Positions 34,076-44,640 of a stretch of 64,000 bases of DNA are shown in pieces (position 1 is the first letter of the stretch; every line of letters begins with the position of its first letter). Under the pieces are notes generated by a model. The model searched no databases and was not told where the DNA came from. It saw nothing but the letters and a program-made list of their open reading frames with translations. Origin of the DNA: Henckelia pumila (lineage: Eukaryota; Streptophyta; Magnoliopsida; Lamiales; Gesneriaceae); assembly GCF_033568475.1 (NCBI RefSeq), contig NC_133122.1:140809402-140873401 (forward strand), read 5' to 3'. Made by a program: the position numbers and the translations under genes.

Positions 34076-35518
34076 TGTAATAGCCCGGTTCTCTTTTACA
34101 AGTTTAAAGTGGTTAAAATTGATTAAGCATGGATTAGAGGCTTAATATGGATTTTTATCAAGGACGGATCGGAAGGTCCGAACCCAAGTTTGGAGGTTTC
34201 GCAGACTTTGGAAGGTCTGCTCCAGGATCTGAGGCTACGTTGAGTTCGGAGAGTCCGAACTCAGTTAGGCCATGAAACTGGTGAGGTGTCATTTCTGATC
34301 GGACACGCAGCAGTTCGGAGCCTCCGAAGTAGAGATCGGAGCGTCCGAACTATGCATGCAGTGACGTGGTCTGCATGCAGAGATCGAAGCGTCCGAACCC
34401 CCATTATGAGAGGCCGATCTCCGCCTATAAATAGGAGTTCAGAGGATCACATTTTCACACCAAAATCACTCTTATCTCTCTCGGTTATTAGTGTATTCTA
34501 GGTGTTTTGGGGTGTTTCCAGCCTTCCTAGGCTTAGTCCGGGAGTTAACGAGGTGCTTCGGAGTTGCAGCGGAGTGGTGCCCAAGTTCTGGGGCAATCGT
34601 CATCAGCGGGCTGACGATGGACGAAGGTATAGCTCTGGCTCCTTATAAAAAATAGGGAGTATGTTATAGCTTAGTTAAGACATTTAGAATAAGATTATGA
34701 TGCATGAGTATTTGCATTGTAGTGCGGACTATAGGCTGGGACATAGAGCTGATATATCTTGCCTAGTTATCTGAGGTACGAAAGTACTGTTCGAGATATC
34801 CAGATTGAGTATGCATATATTATGTGTTTACATGGTTTATTTAATTATATGGCATAATTTTATCTGCATATACCTGTCATGATATTATGCTGCATCCATG
34901 TGCATATTGATCCTGTATTCTTGAGATATCCTATAATAGGGCGCTCACCCTATGAGTAGCGGATGATTGGATACGTAAGTCTTGTGTCAGGTCACCATTA
35001 TGGTTGGAAATTAGTACTAGTATCAGGTCATCATTATCCACTGGGTATAGGAGTCACCTCCGAATGCGACGGCGCAGAGTGCTATATACCTAGGCCCGAC
35101 TTGTGAGCTTGTTTCTTAACCCTCGTGTCTTGGTATCTAGATCACTTGCATTCATGCTCATATAATATTTGTATACTCATACTCTCGTTCTGAGCGTTTT
35201 ATGCTCACATCCTCGTAATGTTGTTTCTGTACACCCTATTCCATGGGGCAGGTTTGCGATTGGATGAGGCGAGTGGTTCTAGGAGGGCTTAGGCTACGGG
35301 TTTCCTACAGAAATGTCTGTCTAAGCTTTCAGTATTGATGTATTTGGGTTGATACATTTTAATTCGATATGGTTGTTTATAAGTATTTTCAGATTCCTTT
35401 TCTTGGGATTGTATCTGTTTTTTATTGTCTTCGTTGATATTTTCTGATTATTGTTTAATTAAGCTAAATGCATGCTTAAACTCTTGATTAGTAGGTAATC
35501 ATGGTGTGGATCACTACA
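34076..35518 (+). repeat. 5' LTR of the gypsy fragment
   Basis: 1,443 bp. U3 holds several imperfect palindromes of the TTCGGA..TCCGAA type (for example GTTCGGAGAGTCCGAAC, AGTTCGGAGCCTCCGAA) before the TATA box TATAAATA at 34426-34433. Downstream are GCCCAAGTTCTGG and GACGGACGAAGGTATAGC-like blocks shared with the LTRs at 48862 and 54792. Confidence 0.9.
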
Positions 35519-35522
35519 TTTA

Positions 35523-35534
35523 TGGTATCAGAGC
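35523..35534 (+). other. Primer binding site (initiator Met tRNA)
   Basis: TGGTATCAGAGC lies four bases after the LTR end and complements the 3' end of initiator methionine tRNA. Confidence 0.9.
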
Positions 35535-35592
35535 ATGCATAGTAATCTTGGGATATAGATTTTGATCAAGATAATCGTTGCTTGTCTTGTAG

Positions 35593-35772
35593 ATGGCATG
35601 TCAGGATGATCAGAGTAGTCATGGTAGTGTTGGACAATGGGGTGATGATGATGCTCAGGGACATCATCAGGGATATCGTCAGCATTGTGAGAGGCACTAC
35701 CGTGATGATCACATGCGTTTTAGTAAGCATCAATTTATGCAGATGGGTCCTAAGCAACTAGTTGGAGGCGAG
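35593..35772 (+). pseudogene. Gypsy gag, N-terminal piece
   Basis: Starts MACQDDQSSHGSVGQWGDDD, a His/Asp/Arg-rich leader, and reaches MQMGPKQLVGGE, where the Athila-like element begins. The piece lines up with the gag leader at 56150-56310. Confidence 0.85.
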
Positions 35773-37121
35773 TGATAAGTTTATTGTGTATGCATATTAT
35801 TTGGTGTTGTTTTTATGGTTATTTTGCATGCATTTATTTTACTTCGTGTGTTTTCTTTGTTTTTTATTTATTGTGTATGTATTCTACTCTCCTGATTGAA
35901 TTTTGTAGGTTAATGGATCTTTTAGGAACCAACTGAGCTGCAGACGTGCGCGCGGGCAGACCATTATCGCGCGCGTGCGCCATAAAAAGTTCCAGAAACA
36001 TGAGAATCAAGACGCGCGCGAGCGAGCTCCTGTCTCGCGTGTGCGCGAGAGGTTATTTGAGACACTGTTTTATTGCACTGCGCACGCGCGAGAGGAAGAC
36101 AAGGAGTCTGTGAGAAAGACTTGCGCGCGCACGCGAGGACACTTTCAGGCGCGCGCGCGTGTTCTGACGTCAGAAATATTTTTAGAATTTTATTTCGTGA
36201 AGGAAACAAATTGATACGGGATCTGGGCACTATAAATAGGAGATTTGTACTATTTTTCAAGGGGTTCCAAAATTTCAGACGCAGAGAACGGGAGAGGGCG
36301 GCTACTGCTACTGCTTGCGAGAAGATTTCTTCTTCTTTTCTTATTTTCTTTTTATTATTCATGATTAAAACTTTGTTTAAATCATGAATTTATTAATTGA
36401 GTAGTTTTCTTTTTCGATCAAGGCCACGTGATTGGGACATCCAATTTATGTAGAAAACTCGATTTGTTTATTTGAGAATTTCAGACTTGATTTTCTTTTA
36501 TTATTTATCGAATTTATATTTATCTTGTGAATTTCCTGGCCAGTTATTTTCTTGCATGTTAATTGATTCCAATTCGACAGATGAGGTTTCGATTTTGATC
36601 ACTTCGATAATTAACATTTTGTAAAACCAACTAAAAATAGAATTTGGTTTCATTATGTGGTTTGGGTGTAAACTGAATTTTCACAGTTCGTCATGCATTC
36701 AAATTTGATTAGAATTACGAAAGATTAATCCTTTAATATTTGAATAGGTTTGATTGTTCTAGAAATAGTTCTTTGAACAAGATAGGAGAATTCTCATGAA
36801 TTAAAATTAAATTTGAGTCTTGAATCGACGACTTGTTACATAATTTGTCTGGTACCTACGTGTGTCCTTCATCAAGATTTTTCCAAATTGAATTCAACCT
36901 TTAATCTCTGCTGTGTTTTAGTGAATTTATTTTATTTGCAATTTTTATTATTAGTTTAAAATCCGAATTCACTTTTTTTATTAGTCTAGATTAAGTAGAA
37001 ATAATTATATTTCGGTAGTCATATTTATACAGTCCCTGTGGGTTCGATATTTGAACTTTTTGTCCACTTTACTATTACTTGACCTAGTGCACTTGCTAGT
37101 TGATATCGATTTAACCGGTCA
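35773..37121 (+). repeat. 5' LTR of the Athila-like element
   Basis: 1,349 bp. A stretch at about 35940-36170 is rich in CGCG and alternating purine-pyrimidine runs (GCGCGCGTGCGCC, GGCGCGCGCGCG), just before the TATA box TATAAATA at 36231-36238. Confidence 0.92.
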
Positions 37122-37127
37122 AGTTTT

Positions 37128-37147
37128 TGGTACCGTTGCTGGAGACT
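37128..37147 (+). other. Athila-type primer binding site
   Basis: TGGTACCGTTGCTGGAGACT follows the LTR after six bases. It is a variant of the TGGCGCCGTTGCCGGGGA site usual for Athila/Tat elements. Confidence 0.8.
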
Positions 37148-37269
37148 GTTTGTGATATCAGAATTTTTGTTTCTCTTGAGACTAGACTGTATTTTAATTT
37201 ATTTTATTAAATTCTGAAATCTCTTATTTTCTTTGAAATTTTCAGGTACTCATCTGCCAGAAGAAGAGA

Positions 37270-38628
37270 TGGAGGACAACCGTACTGTTTGGGATCTGAT
37301 TAGGCGTCCTGTTGAAGGATATGGGTCTAACATCGTTTGCCCCACTGTTGACAAACAATTTTGAGCTGAAACCCTCTACTATTCAGCTGATCCAACTGCA
37401 AGCAAGATTGGTGAGCACATCTGTGGAAAACCCCTACGCTCTGGAGCGATTCATGTCGATCTGTGACACGTTCAAAGTTAACGGGGTAACCTCTGATGCA
37501 GCAAGACTGCGGTTATTCCCATTCTCTCTACAAGGTGAAGCGACTAAATGGCTCGATGATATACCTACAGGATCTATCACCACCTGGACTGAGCTTATTC
37601 AAATCTTCTTGAACAAGTATTTCCCTCCTACAAAGATGGCGAAATTGTTTTTAGATATTATATCTTTCAAGCAAAAGGAGGGTGAATCTTTACATACGAC
37701 ATGGACCAGGTTTAAGAAGATGATGAAGATGTGTCCTTAACATAATCTCACACAAATCCAGCAGACTCAGACGTTCTACAATGGAGCCGATCAGTCGGTT
37801 CGATCTATGCTGGATGTTGCGGCTAATGGATGCTTGTTCTGAAAAAACGCCAGTTGACGCCTGGGAGATCATTGGAAACATGGCTGAAAGTAATATAGGG
37901 TGGCCGGATGTGAAGAAGGAAAAGAAGGCTGGAGTTCTAGAAGTCGATGCTTTGATGGCCCTGAATGCGAAGATCGACGCTCTGAAACATCAAGTGGCAC
38001 TCATGAAAGTAGCGTCAGTGAATCACGCGCAAGGGAATCTGCAAGAAGGCAACAGTTGTTTGAAGTTGAAGCGGCTAATTTTGTAGGAAATCAAGGAAGG
38101 CAGCTGTACAACTCTTACAACAACTATAATCAGAACTGGAAGCACAAGCAAGAGGATAAAAAGCCGAGCTTTGAGGAGATCATGATGAAATACGTTTCAG
38201 GAACTGAGACTCGGTTACAGAATTAGGAAAGTATGCTGCAGAAGTTAGAAATTCAGATGAGTCAGATCGCAACCCAATTATCAACCCGTCCTGCTGGAGC
38301 TTTACCAAGTAACACTGAACCAAATCCCAGATGCGTGAATGCTATCATGGTCGTGACTCGACCACAGTCTGAGGAGAAGCAAATGGACAAAGAGAAGATG
38401 ATGGAAGAGCCAAAAAGTTCAGAGTCTAAGGAGGATATGTGTGCTGAAAATTCCTCAAAGGCAGGTAAGAAAGGTAAAACTTCAAATTTGAAGTTAATGA
38501 TAATGTTGATATTTCTACCCTACCTTTCCTCCAAAGAGCTAAGCAATTATTGTTTGATTCTCAATTTAAAAAATTTCTTGAAATTTTCAAGAAACTACAT
38601 ATTAACATACCTTTTGCAGATGCATTAG
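37270..38628 (+). pseudogene. Athila-like gag, frameshifted
   Basis: Begins MEDNRTVWDLIRRPVEG at 37270 and changes frame near 37350 into TNNFELKPSTIQLIQLQ. It then holds RLRLFPFSLQGEATKWLDDI and TTWTELIQIFLNKYFPPTK of the retrotransposon gag family, with a stop at 37738. Further pieces in other frames follow to 38628 (FYNGADQSVRSMLDVAANG, and a coiled-coil-like MLQKLEIQMSQIATQLSTRP). At least three breaks are visible. Gag would build the particle; this copy cannot. Confidence 0.85.
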
Positions 38629-39344
38629 CTCAGATGCCGAATTATGCAAGATTTCTGAAGGATTTATCGAGGAACAAAAAGAAGCTGAACGATCTTACGC
38701 AGGTTACACTGAATGAGGAGTGCTCGACAGTGCTGAAAAAGAAGCTTCCACCAAAATCTCAAGATCCAGGAAGATTTTCTATATCTTGCCAAATTGGAAG
38801 TTTATCATTTGCAAATGTTTTGTGTGATTTAGGGTCGAACATAAATCTGATGCCTCGTGTTCTTGCTAAGAAATTGGGTATATGCAATATTGAATCTGCT
38901 GCTATCTCTCTCAAATTTGCTGATGGATCTATTAAATACCCGAGAGGAGTAGTAGAGAATGTCCTAGTTAAGATAGAAAATTTTATTTATCATGTAGATT
39001 TTTTTATTCTTGACATGGATGAGGATTGTGAGGTTCCTCTGATTCTAGGGCGTCCTTTTCTTGCTGCTAGTAGAGCCTTAGTTGATGTTGAAAAAGGAGA
39101 ATTGGTGTTGAGGCTGAATAATGAGCAATTTGTGTTTAATATGCTTAAGTCGGCTACTGAGAGCCCAACTTTAAAATCTTGTTTTGTTGTTTATTTGGTT
39201 GATGTGATTCATGCTATTGGTGATGAATGTCAGCAGGTTCAGATCTCCGCAGGAATTGGTCCATTGCAAAATTTCTATAGAGATGTAGCATGCAAGTGCA
39301 TGACTGATCTGAATTTTTCCAAGTCGGGGGATAAGCCACCTTGA
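38550..39344 (+). CDS. Athila-like gag C-terminus and retroviral-type aspartic protease
   Basis: An open frame of 264 codons. Near its middle, SISCQIGSLSFANVLCDLGS with INLMPRVLAKKLG is the protease active-site region; Athila elements typically carry DLG where others have DSG/DTG. ILGRPFLAASRALVDVEKGE is the second conserved protease block. The frame ends shortly after, at TDLNFSKSGDKPP, without entering reverse transcriptase. The first residues (FKKFLEIFKKLHINIPFADA) match the pre-protease part of Athila pol. Function in this copy is unproven. Confidence 0.75.
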   Translation: MFDSQFKKFLEIFKKLHINIPFADALAQMPNYARFLKDLSRNKKKLNDLTQVTLNEECSTVLKKKLPPKSQDPGRFSISCQIGSLSFANVLCDLGSNINLMPRVLAKKLGICNIESAAISLKFADGSIKYPRGVVENVLVKIENFIYHVDFFILDMDEDCEVPLILGRPFLAASRALVDVEKGELVLRLNNEQFVFNMLKSATESPTLKSCFVVYLVDVIHAIGDECQQVQISAGIGPLQNFYRDVACKCMTDLNFSKSGDKPP

Positions 39345-39692
39345 ATGTCGCCACTTAAGAGAGGAATATAGTCAGGCTATAGACTATAAATTTAGCGCTG
39401 GCTGGGAGGCAACCCAGTGTTCTTTACTTTGATTTTTAGTTTCTTTTTGCGTATTTTTATTTTTATCTATATTTGATTTTTGTTTCTTTCCCATGCCAGT
39501 TGGTCATGCCTGCCAATATATCTAGATTGATGCTACCTTACCCAACGGATACCGTCCAGGAGGAAGAGGATGAATCGAAAATCAAGGGAGTGTTATTTTT
39601 GTTTTCATTGTATTTTTGTTCGTCTTGCATTTGTGTGTTTGTTCTTGCATTCTGTTCATTGTTTCTGAAGCATTGAGGGCAATGCTTTGGAT
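39345..39692 (+). other. Athila-like 3' region, unique part
   Basis: Contains TAGCGCTGGCTGGGAGGCAA and GAAGCATTGAGGGCAATGCT, blocks I associate with the 3' non-coding region of Athila/Ogre-type elements. Their closeness to the protease end shows that pol is missing. Confidence 0.6.
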
Positions 39693-41585
39693 AAGTATGG
39701 GGGGTATACTAGTTTAATTTATTGTTTGTTGTGTTTTTGTTGCATTAGTAATCTTTTGTGTTTGTTTGCATCTAGTCTGTTTTTGTTGTTGTTTGTTTTG
39801 TCTTGCATGAGTAGGATGAGTCATAATAGCCAATGATGATGAATTTTATTTGAAAAAATTGGATTTTTGAAAAAATTTGCTCTTGACTGGACATAAGAAA
39901 CTGTAGGTTGAACCGTGAATATTTATAAGCACTTGTGTTAGACCAGTGGAGTGTAACGAAAGATTTGATGAAGTTTCTGTCTGTTTGACCATTGCACAAC
40001 AATAAGTGGTTTGTGGATCTTGATTGTGTTCTATGAATTTTGATGAGACTCTAGTTTACACTTATGATCTTGGGCGCACCTAGAAAAAAAAATTTACAAC
40101 TCCATCCGGGCTTGGACAATGATTGAAATCCTAATCATTGTTCCATAGCTAAGTTTGCGGGTAAAATGGGGTTGATTCTCCATCCGGGCTATAGACGAGG
40201 GGATTAGAAAAAAAAGAGAAAGATTTTTTGTATCCTAGCCAGTTATGGCTAAGTCAGCAGGTAATTATTGGGGCTAAAGCAATACCGGCTGCAAAATCCG
40301 GAGGTGTGTAATTCATTATCTCAAGGGAGGTGGGTTTAGTCTAGAGGTCGTTGGAAGGAATGAGCACTTGAAGAGTGAAACTTGCACTAATTTGTCATAG
40401 GTCGCTAAGCAGTTTTGAAACGAATTCAGTCTAAATTGTATGAAACTGGAATGGCAGTTCACACACACATGTTCACGTTAAACCGAAGGTGTATTATGAA
40501 AAGTTGAGAGCGTTTGTGATTTTGTTTTTGTGATTGAACTTGTTGGAGACTGTACATTCTCATGAATCGTCCTTATTTATGTTTTTGTGTGCATATTGTT
40601 TTTTGTATTTCTTGCTCGAGGGCGAACAAGGTTCAAGTATGGGGGTGTGGTAGACTAGTTTATTTATTGTTTGTTGTGTTTTTGTTGCATTAATAATGTT
40701 TTGTGTTTGTTTGCATCTAGTCTGTTTTTGTTGTTGTTTGTTTTGTCTTGCATGAGTAGGATGAGTCATAATAGCCAATGATGATGAAGTTTATTTGAAA
40801 AAATTGGATTTTTGAAAAAAAATTGCTTTTGACTGGATATGAGAAACTGTAGGTTAAATCGTGAATATTTATAAGCACTTGTGTTAGACCAGTGGAGTGT
40901 AACGAAAGATTTGATGAAGTTTCTGTCTGTTTGACCATTGCATGGCAATAGGTGGTTTGTGGATCTTGATTGTGTTCTATGAATTTTGATGAGGCTCTAG
41001 TTTACACTTATGATCTTGGGCGCACCTAGGAAATTTTTTTTTTTACAAGTCCATCCGGTCTTGGACAATGATTGAAATCCTAATCATTGTTCCATAGCTA
41101 AGTTTGCGGATAAAATGGGGTTGATGCTCCATCCGGGCTATAGACGAGGGGATTAGAAAAAAAAAAGAGAAAGATTCTTTGTATCCTAGCTAGTTATAGC
41201 TAAGTCAGCGGGTAATTATTGGGGCTAAAGCAATACCGGGTGCAAAATCCGGAGGTGTGTAATTCATTATCTCAAGGAAGGTGGGTTTAGTCTAGAGGTC
41301 GTTGGAAGGAATGTACACTTGAAGAGTGAAACTTGCACTAATTTGTCATAGGTCGCTAATTAGTTTTGAAACGAATTCGGTCTAAGTTGTATGAAACTGG
41401 AATGACAGTTCACACACACACGTTCACGTTAAACCGCAGGTGTATTATGAAAAGTTGAGAGCGCATGTGATTTTGTTTTTGTGATTAAACTTCTCGGAGG
41501 CTGTGCACTCTCATGAATCGTCCTTACTCATGTTTTTGTGTGCATATTATTTTTTGCATATCTTGCTCGAGGGCGAACAAGGTTT
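39693..41585 (+). repeat. Tandem duplication of the Athila 3' region including the polypurine tract
   Basis: Unit 1 (39693-40634, 942 bp) and unit 2 (40635-41585, 951 bp) are highly similar throughout. Each begins AAGTATGGGGG, the polypurine tract that precedes the 3' LTR at 41586-41599, so that tract occurs three times. Both units end CTCGAGGGCGAACAAGGTT. Confidence 0.92.
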
Positions 41586-41599
41586 AAGTATGGGGGTGT

Positions 41600-42945
41600 T
41601 GATAAGTTTATTGTGTATGCATTATTTGGTGTTGTTTTATGGTTATTTTGCATGCATTTATTTTACTTCGTGTGTTTTCTTTGTTTTTTATTTATTGTTT
41701 ATGCATTCTACTCTCCTCGTTGAATTTTGTAGGTTAATGGAGCTTTTAGGAACCAACTGAGCTAGAGACGCGTGCGCGGGCAGGCCACTATCGCGCGCGT
41801 GAGCCATACAAAGTTCCAGAAACATGAGAATCGAAACGCACGCGAGCGAGATCCTGTCTCGCGTGCGCGCGAGAGGTTATTTGAGATGCTGTTTTATTGC
41901 ACTGCGTGCGCAAGAGAGGAGGACAAGGAGTCTGTGAGGAAGACTTGCGCGCGCGCGAGGACACTTTCAGGCGCGCGCGCGTGTTCTGACGTCAGAAATA
42001 TTTTTAAAATTTTATTTCGTGAAGGAAACTAATTGATACGGGATCCGTGCACTATAAATAGGAAATTTTTAATATTTTTCAAGGAGTTCCAAAATTTCAG
42101 ACGCAAAGAACGGGAGAGGGCGGCTACTGCTACTGCTTGGGAGAAGATTTCTTCTTCTTTTCTTATTTTCTTTTGATTATTCATGATTAAAAATATTGTT
42201 TAAATCATGAATTTATTTATTGAGTAGTTTTCTCTTTCGATCAAGGCCACGTGATTGGGCCAGACAATTTATGTAGAATACTCGATTTGTTTATTTGAGA
42301 TTTTCAGACTTGATTTTCTTTTATTGATTATCGAATTTATATTTATCTTGTGAATTTCCTGGTCAGTTATTTGCTTGCATGTTAATTGATTCCAATTCGT
42401 TAGAGAAGGTTTCGATTTTGATCACTTCGATAATTAACATATTGTAAAACCAACTAGAAATAAAATTTGGTTTCATTATGTGGTTTGAGTGTAAACTGAA
42501 TTTTCACAGTTCGTCATGCATTCAAATTTGATTAAAATTACAAAATATTAATCTGTCAATATTTGAATAGGTTTTATTGTTCTATAAATAGTTCTTTGAA
42601 CAAGATAGAAGAATTCTCGTGAATTAAAATTAAATTTGAGTCTTGAATCGACGACTTGTTACATAATTTTTTTGGTACTTACGTGTGTCCTTGATCGAGC
42701 TTTTTCCAAATTAAATTCAACCTTTAATCTCTGCTGCGTTTTAGTGAATTTATTTTATTTGTAATTTTTTTTATTAGTTTAAAATCTGAATTCACTCTTT
42801 TTTATTAGTTTAGATTAAGTAAAAATAATTATATTTTGGTAGTCATATTTATACAGTCCCTGTGGGTTCGATACTTGGACTCTCTGTCCACTTTACTATT
42901 ACTTGACCTAGTGCACTTGCTAGTTGATACCGATTTAGCCGGTCA
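41600..42945 (+). repeat. 3' LTR of the Athila-like element
   Basis: 1,346 bp, partner of 35773-37121; TATA box TATAAATA at 42053-42060. It differs from the 5' LTR at scattered bases and small indels, so the insertion is not very recent. Confidence 0.92.
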
Positions 42946-43663
42946 GCAAGACTCCAGAGGATGCAGATAACTGGCTAGAACGTATAGAGATCTGCTTCCA
43001 GGAGCTTCGTTCTACTGAGGAACAGAAGATGGAGACTTTAAAATTTCTAGTAGAAGGAAGTGCTAGGAAATGGTGGAGATCTACGTCCGCACCTATCATC
43101 ACAACACGAGGAGTTGCTACTTGGGCAGACTTTCGCACAGCTTTTCATAAGTTATACTTTCCTCCCGCACTCCGACAGGAGAAATCTAGTGAATTGCTGG
43201 TTTTGAAGCAGGGCTCGATGTCCATTGACGAGTACCAACAGAAGTTTTTTGATCTGTTACCATATTGTCCCCAGATCTCTGACAACACTGAGGCAAAGTA
43301 CAATCTGTTTCTCCAGGGCCTTAATCCGGAAATCCATGATCGAGTAGCTGTGGGCGAATGACATGACTTATGAGGGACTAGTTAGTCGATGTCGCCAAGC
43401 AAAGGATAACATTCGGCGTAACAATTCTTTCCTATCTTCTAGACTTGCGAGTTCTTTGGGTCCACATGCTCAGTCTTTCAAGAAGTATGCTTCTTTTTCC
43501 TCCTCCGGATTTGGGGGAGTAATGCGTTTTGGAAGGAAGGGTCAGTGTAACCATTGTGGTAAGAATCATCCGACTGACAAGTGTCGTACGGTTGCAAGAG
43601 CATGTTTTCGATGTGGGGAGATTGGTCATTTGAAGAGAGATTGTCCACAGGACAGGGGAGCTT
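42946..43663 (+). pseudogene. Gypsy gag, C-terminal piece with zinc knuckles
   Basis: Resumes the interrupted gag with TPEDADNWLERIEICFQEL, then RKWWRSTSAPIITTRGVATW, FRTAFHKLYFPPALRQEK, MSIDEYQQKFFDLLPYCPQI and NLFLQGLNPEIHDRVAVG. A one-base insertion near 43357 shifts the frame. The next frame has MTYEGLVSRCRQAKDNIRRN and two zinc-knuckle motifs, CNHCGKNHPTDKC and CFRCGEIGHLKRDC. The gag ends abruptly at 43663. Confidence 0.9.
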
Positions 43664-43700
43664 GTAGTAGCCCGGTTCTATTTTACAAGATTAAGTTGAT
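43664..43700 (+). repeat. LTR start fragment
   Basis: TGTAGTAGCCCGGTTCTATT and the following bases match the first 35 or so bases of the LTR at 34076, then the similarity is lost. It may be a decayed 3' LTR or a separate insertion cutting gag. Confidence 0.55.
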
Positions 43701-44640
43701 AATCATGTTTAGATTCAATAGAGAATGCAATAAGATTCTTTGGGACATAGTATTTATTTTGGGTTATCTTTTCCAGGATTGTGAGTTGGATTCAAAAATG
43801 ATAGCAGTATTAGGAATTTGAATAGCAATGTATTTAGTCTTTCCCAAGATTGTCATTGTCAAGATTGACATCAGAGTTTCGTATTATGTGGATCCCAGCA
43901 GGACGTAGCTGGAAGAAAAGATCCAGTTTTCAATGCCAGTCACTTCTTAGAATTGGTTGGAGTGCATGGTGTATGACTACCCATCCGGCTTTAACCAAAG
44001 GAAGACTCTCCACGAGTAGTTGGAGAGATTGTCAGAATATCCTGCCAAGAGATTGCCTCATGAAGCTTTGGGCATCTCTAGTAGGATATAAAATCTTTTA
44101 GATCTTGCGAGGAAGAAGGTCTGCTGACATGCCTGTATTGATGGTTTTGTGTGTAGCAGATGGAAAACCTCATGTTCAAGATCAGTAGACGGAATGAAAG
44201 AATTCTGCAAGAATTTAAATACTGTATTAAGTTTTGTTGTAAATAGTATTTCAGTTGTAAGTTTTTTAAATCAGATGTATTAAAAGATTTCAGTTTTGAT
44301 TTACTAAGTTATTCTTGTATTGTACATCTTTCAGTATAATCTTTTGATTAATAAAGATTGTATAGAACCTGGATTAGTGGTTCAAGTAATTGTAATCTTT
44401 GGGAATATCTTGATTGTTTGACAAGTGATTGATTGATCAGATATTTGATTACAATGCATTCTTTGGCATGTATAATCGGGATTGAATTATGCATATTTTT
44501 CAAGATGAATAGTTCTAGATGTCCTTCCTAGAATATTCTAGCAAGATGTAATGTTTACCAAGAATGATGTGTATCATCAAGGGGACTAAGATGAATTATA
44601 CTAAGTGTTGTAGAGTGTATGGATAAATGACTAGACGGAA
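43701..44640. other. Unassigned decayed sequence
   Basis: No gene. Scattered frames of up to about 80 codons have no recognisable domain. Composition resembles old retrotransposon non-coding DNA. Confidence 0.4.

Larger units (their letters stand above)
35773..42945 (+). mobile_element. Athila-like gypsy derivative with gag and protease only
   Basis: LTRs 35773-37121 and 41600-42945 both run TGATAAGTTTATTGTG..CCGGTCA. Target duplication GCGAG (35768-35772) against GCAAG (42946-42950), one change. The primer site TGGTACCGTTGCTGGAGACT and the gag and protease are of Athila type. There is no reverse transcriptase, RNase H or integrase between the protease end (39344) and the 3' LTR; that space is taken by a tandem duplication of the 3' untranslated region. 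It is either an internally deleted copy or a non-autonomous lineage. Confidence 0.9.
34076..43663 (+). mobile_element. Ty3/gypsy element fragment: 5' LTR plus gag, split by an Athila-like element
   Basis: LTR 34076-35518 starts TGTAATAGCCCGG and ends GATCACTACA. The primer site TGGTATCAGAGC follows, and gag begins at 35593. Gag is cut at 35772 by the Athila-like element and resumes at 42946, running to the zinc knuckles near 43660. The rest of pol is missing: at 43664 the sequence turns into what looks like the start of another LTR. Gag is closely similar to that of the gypsy at 54792. Confidence 0.85.

Noticed and set aside
35593..35775. Plus-strand His/Asp-rich 60-codon frame as a small host gene
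   Set aside because: It is the gypsy gag leader, matched by the same segment at 56150, and is ended by the Athila-like LTR.
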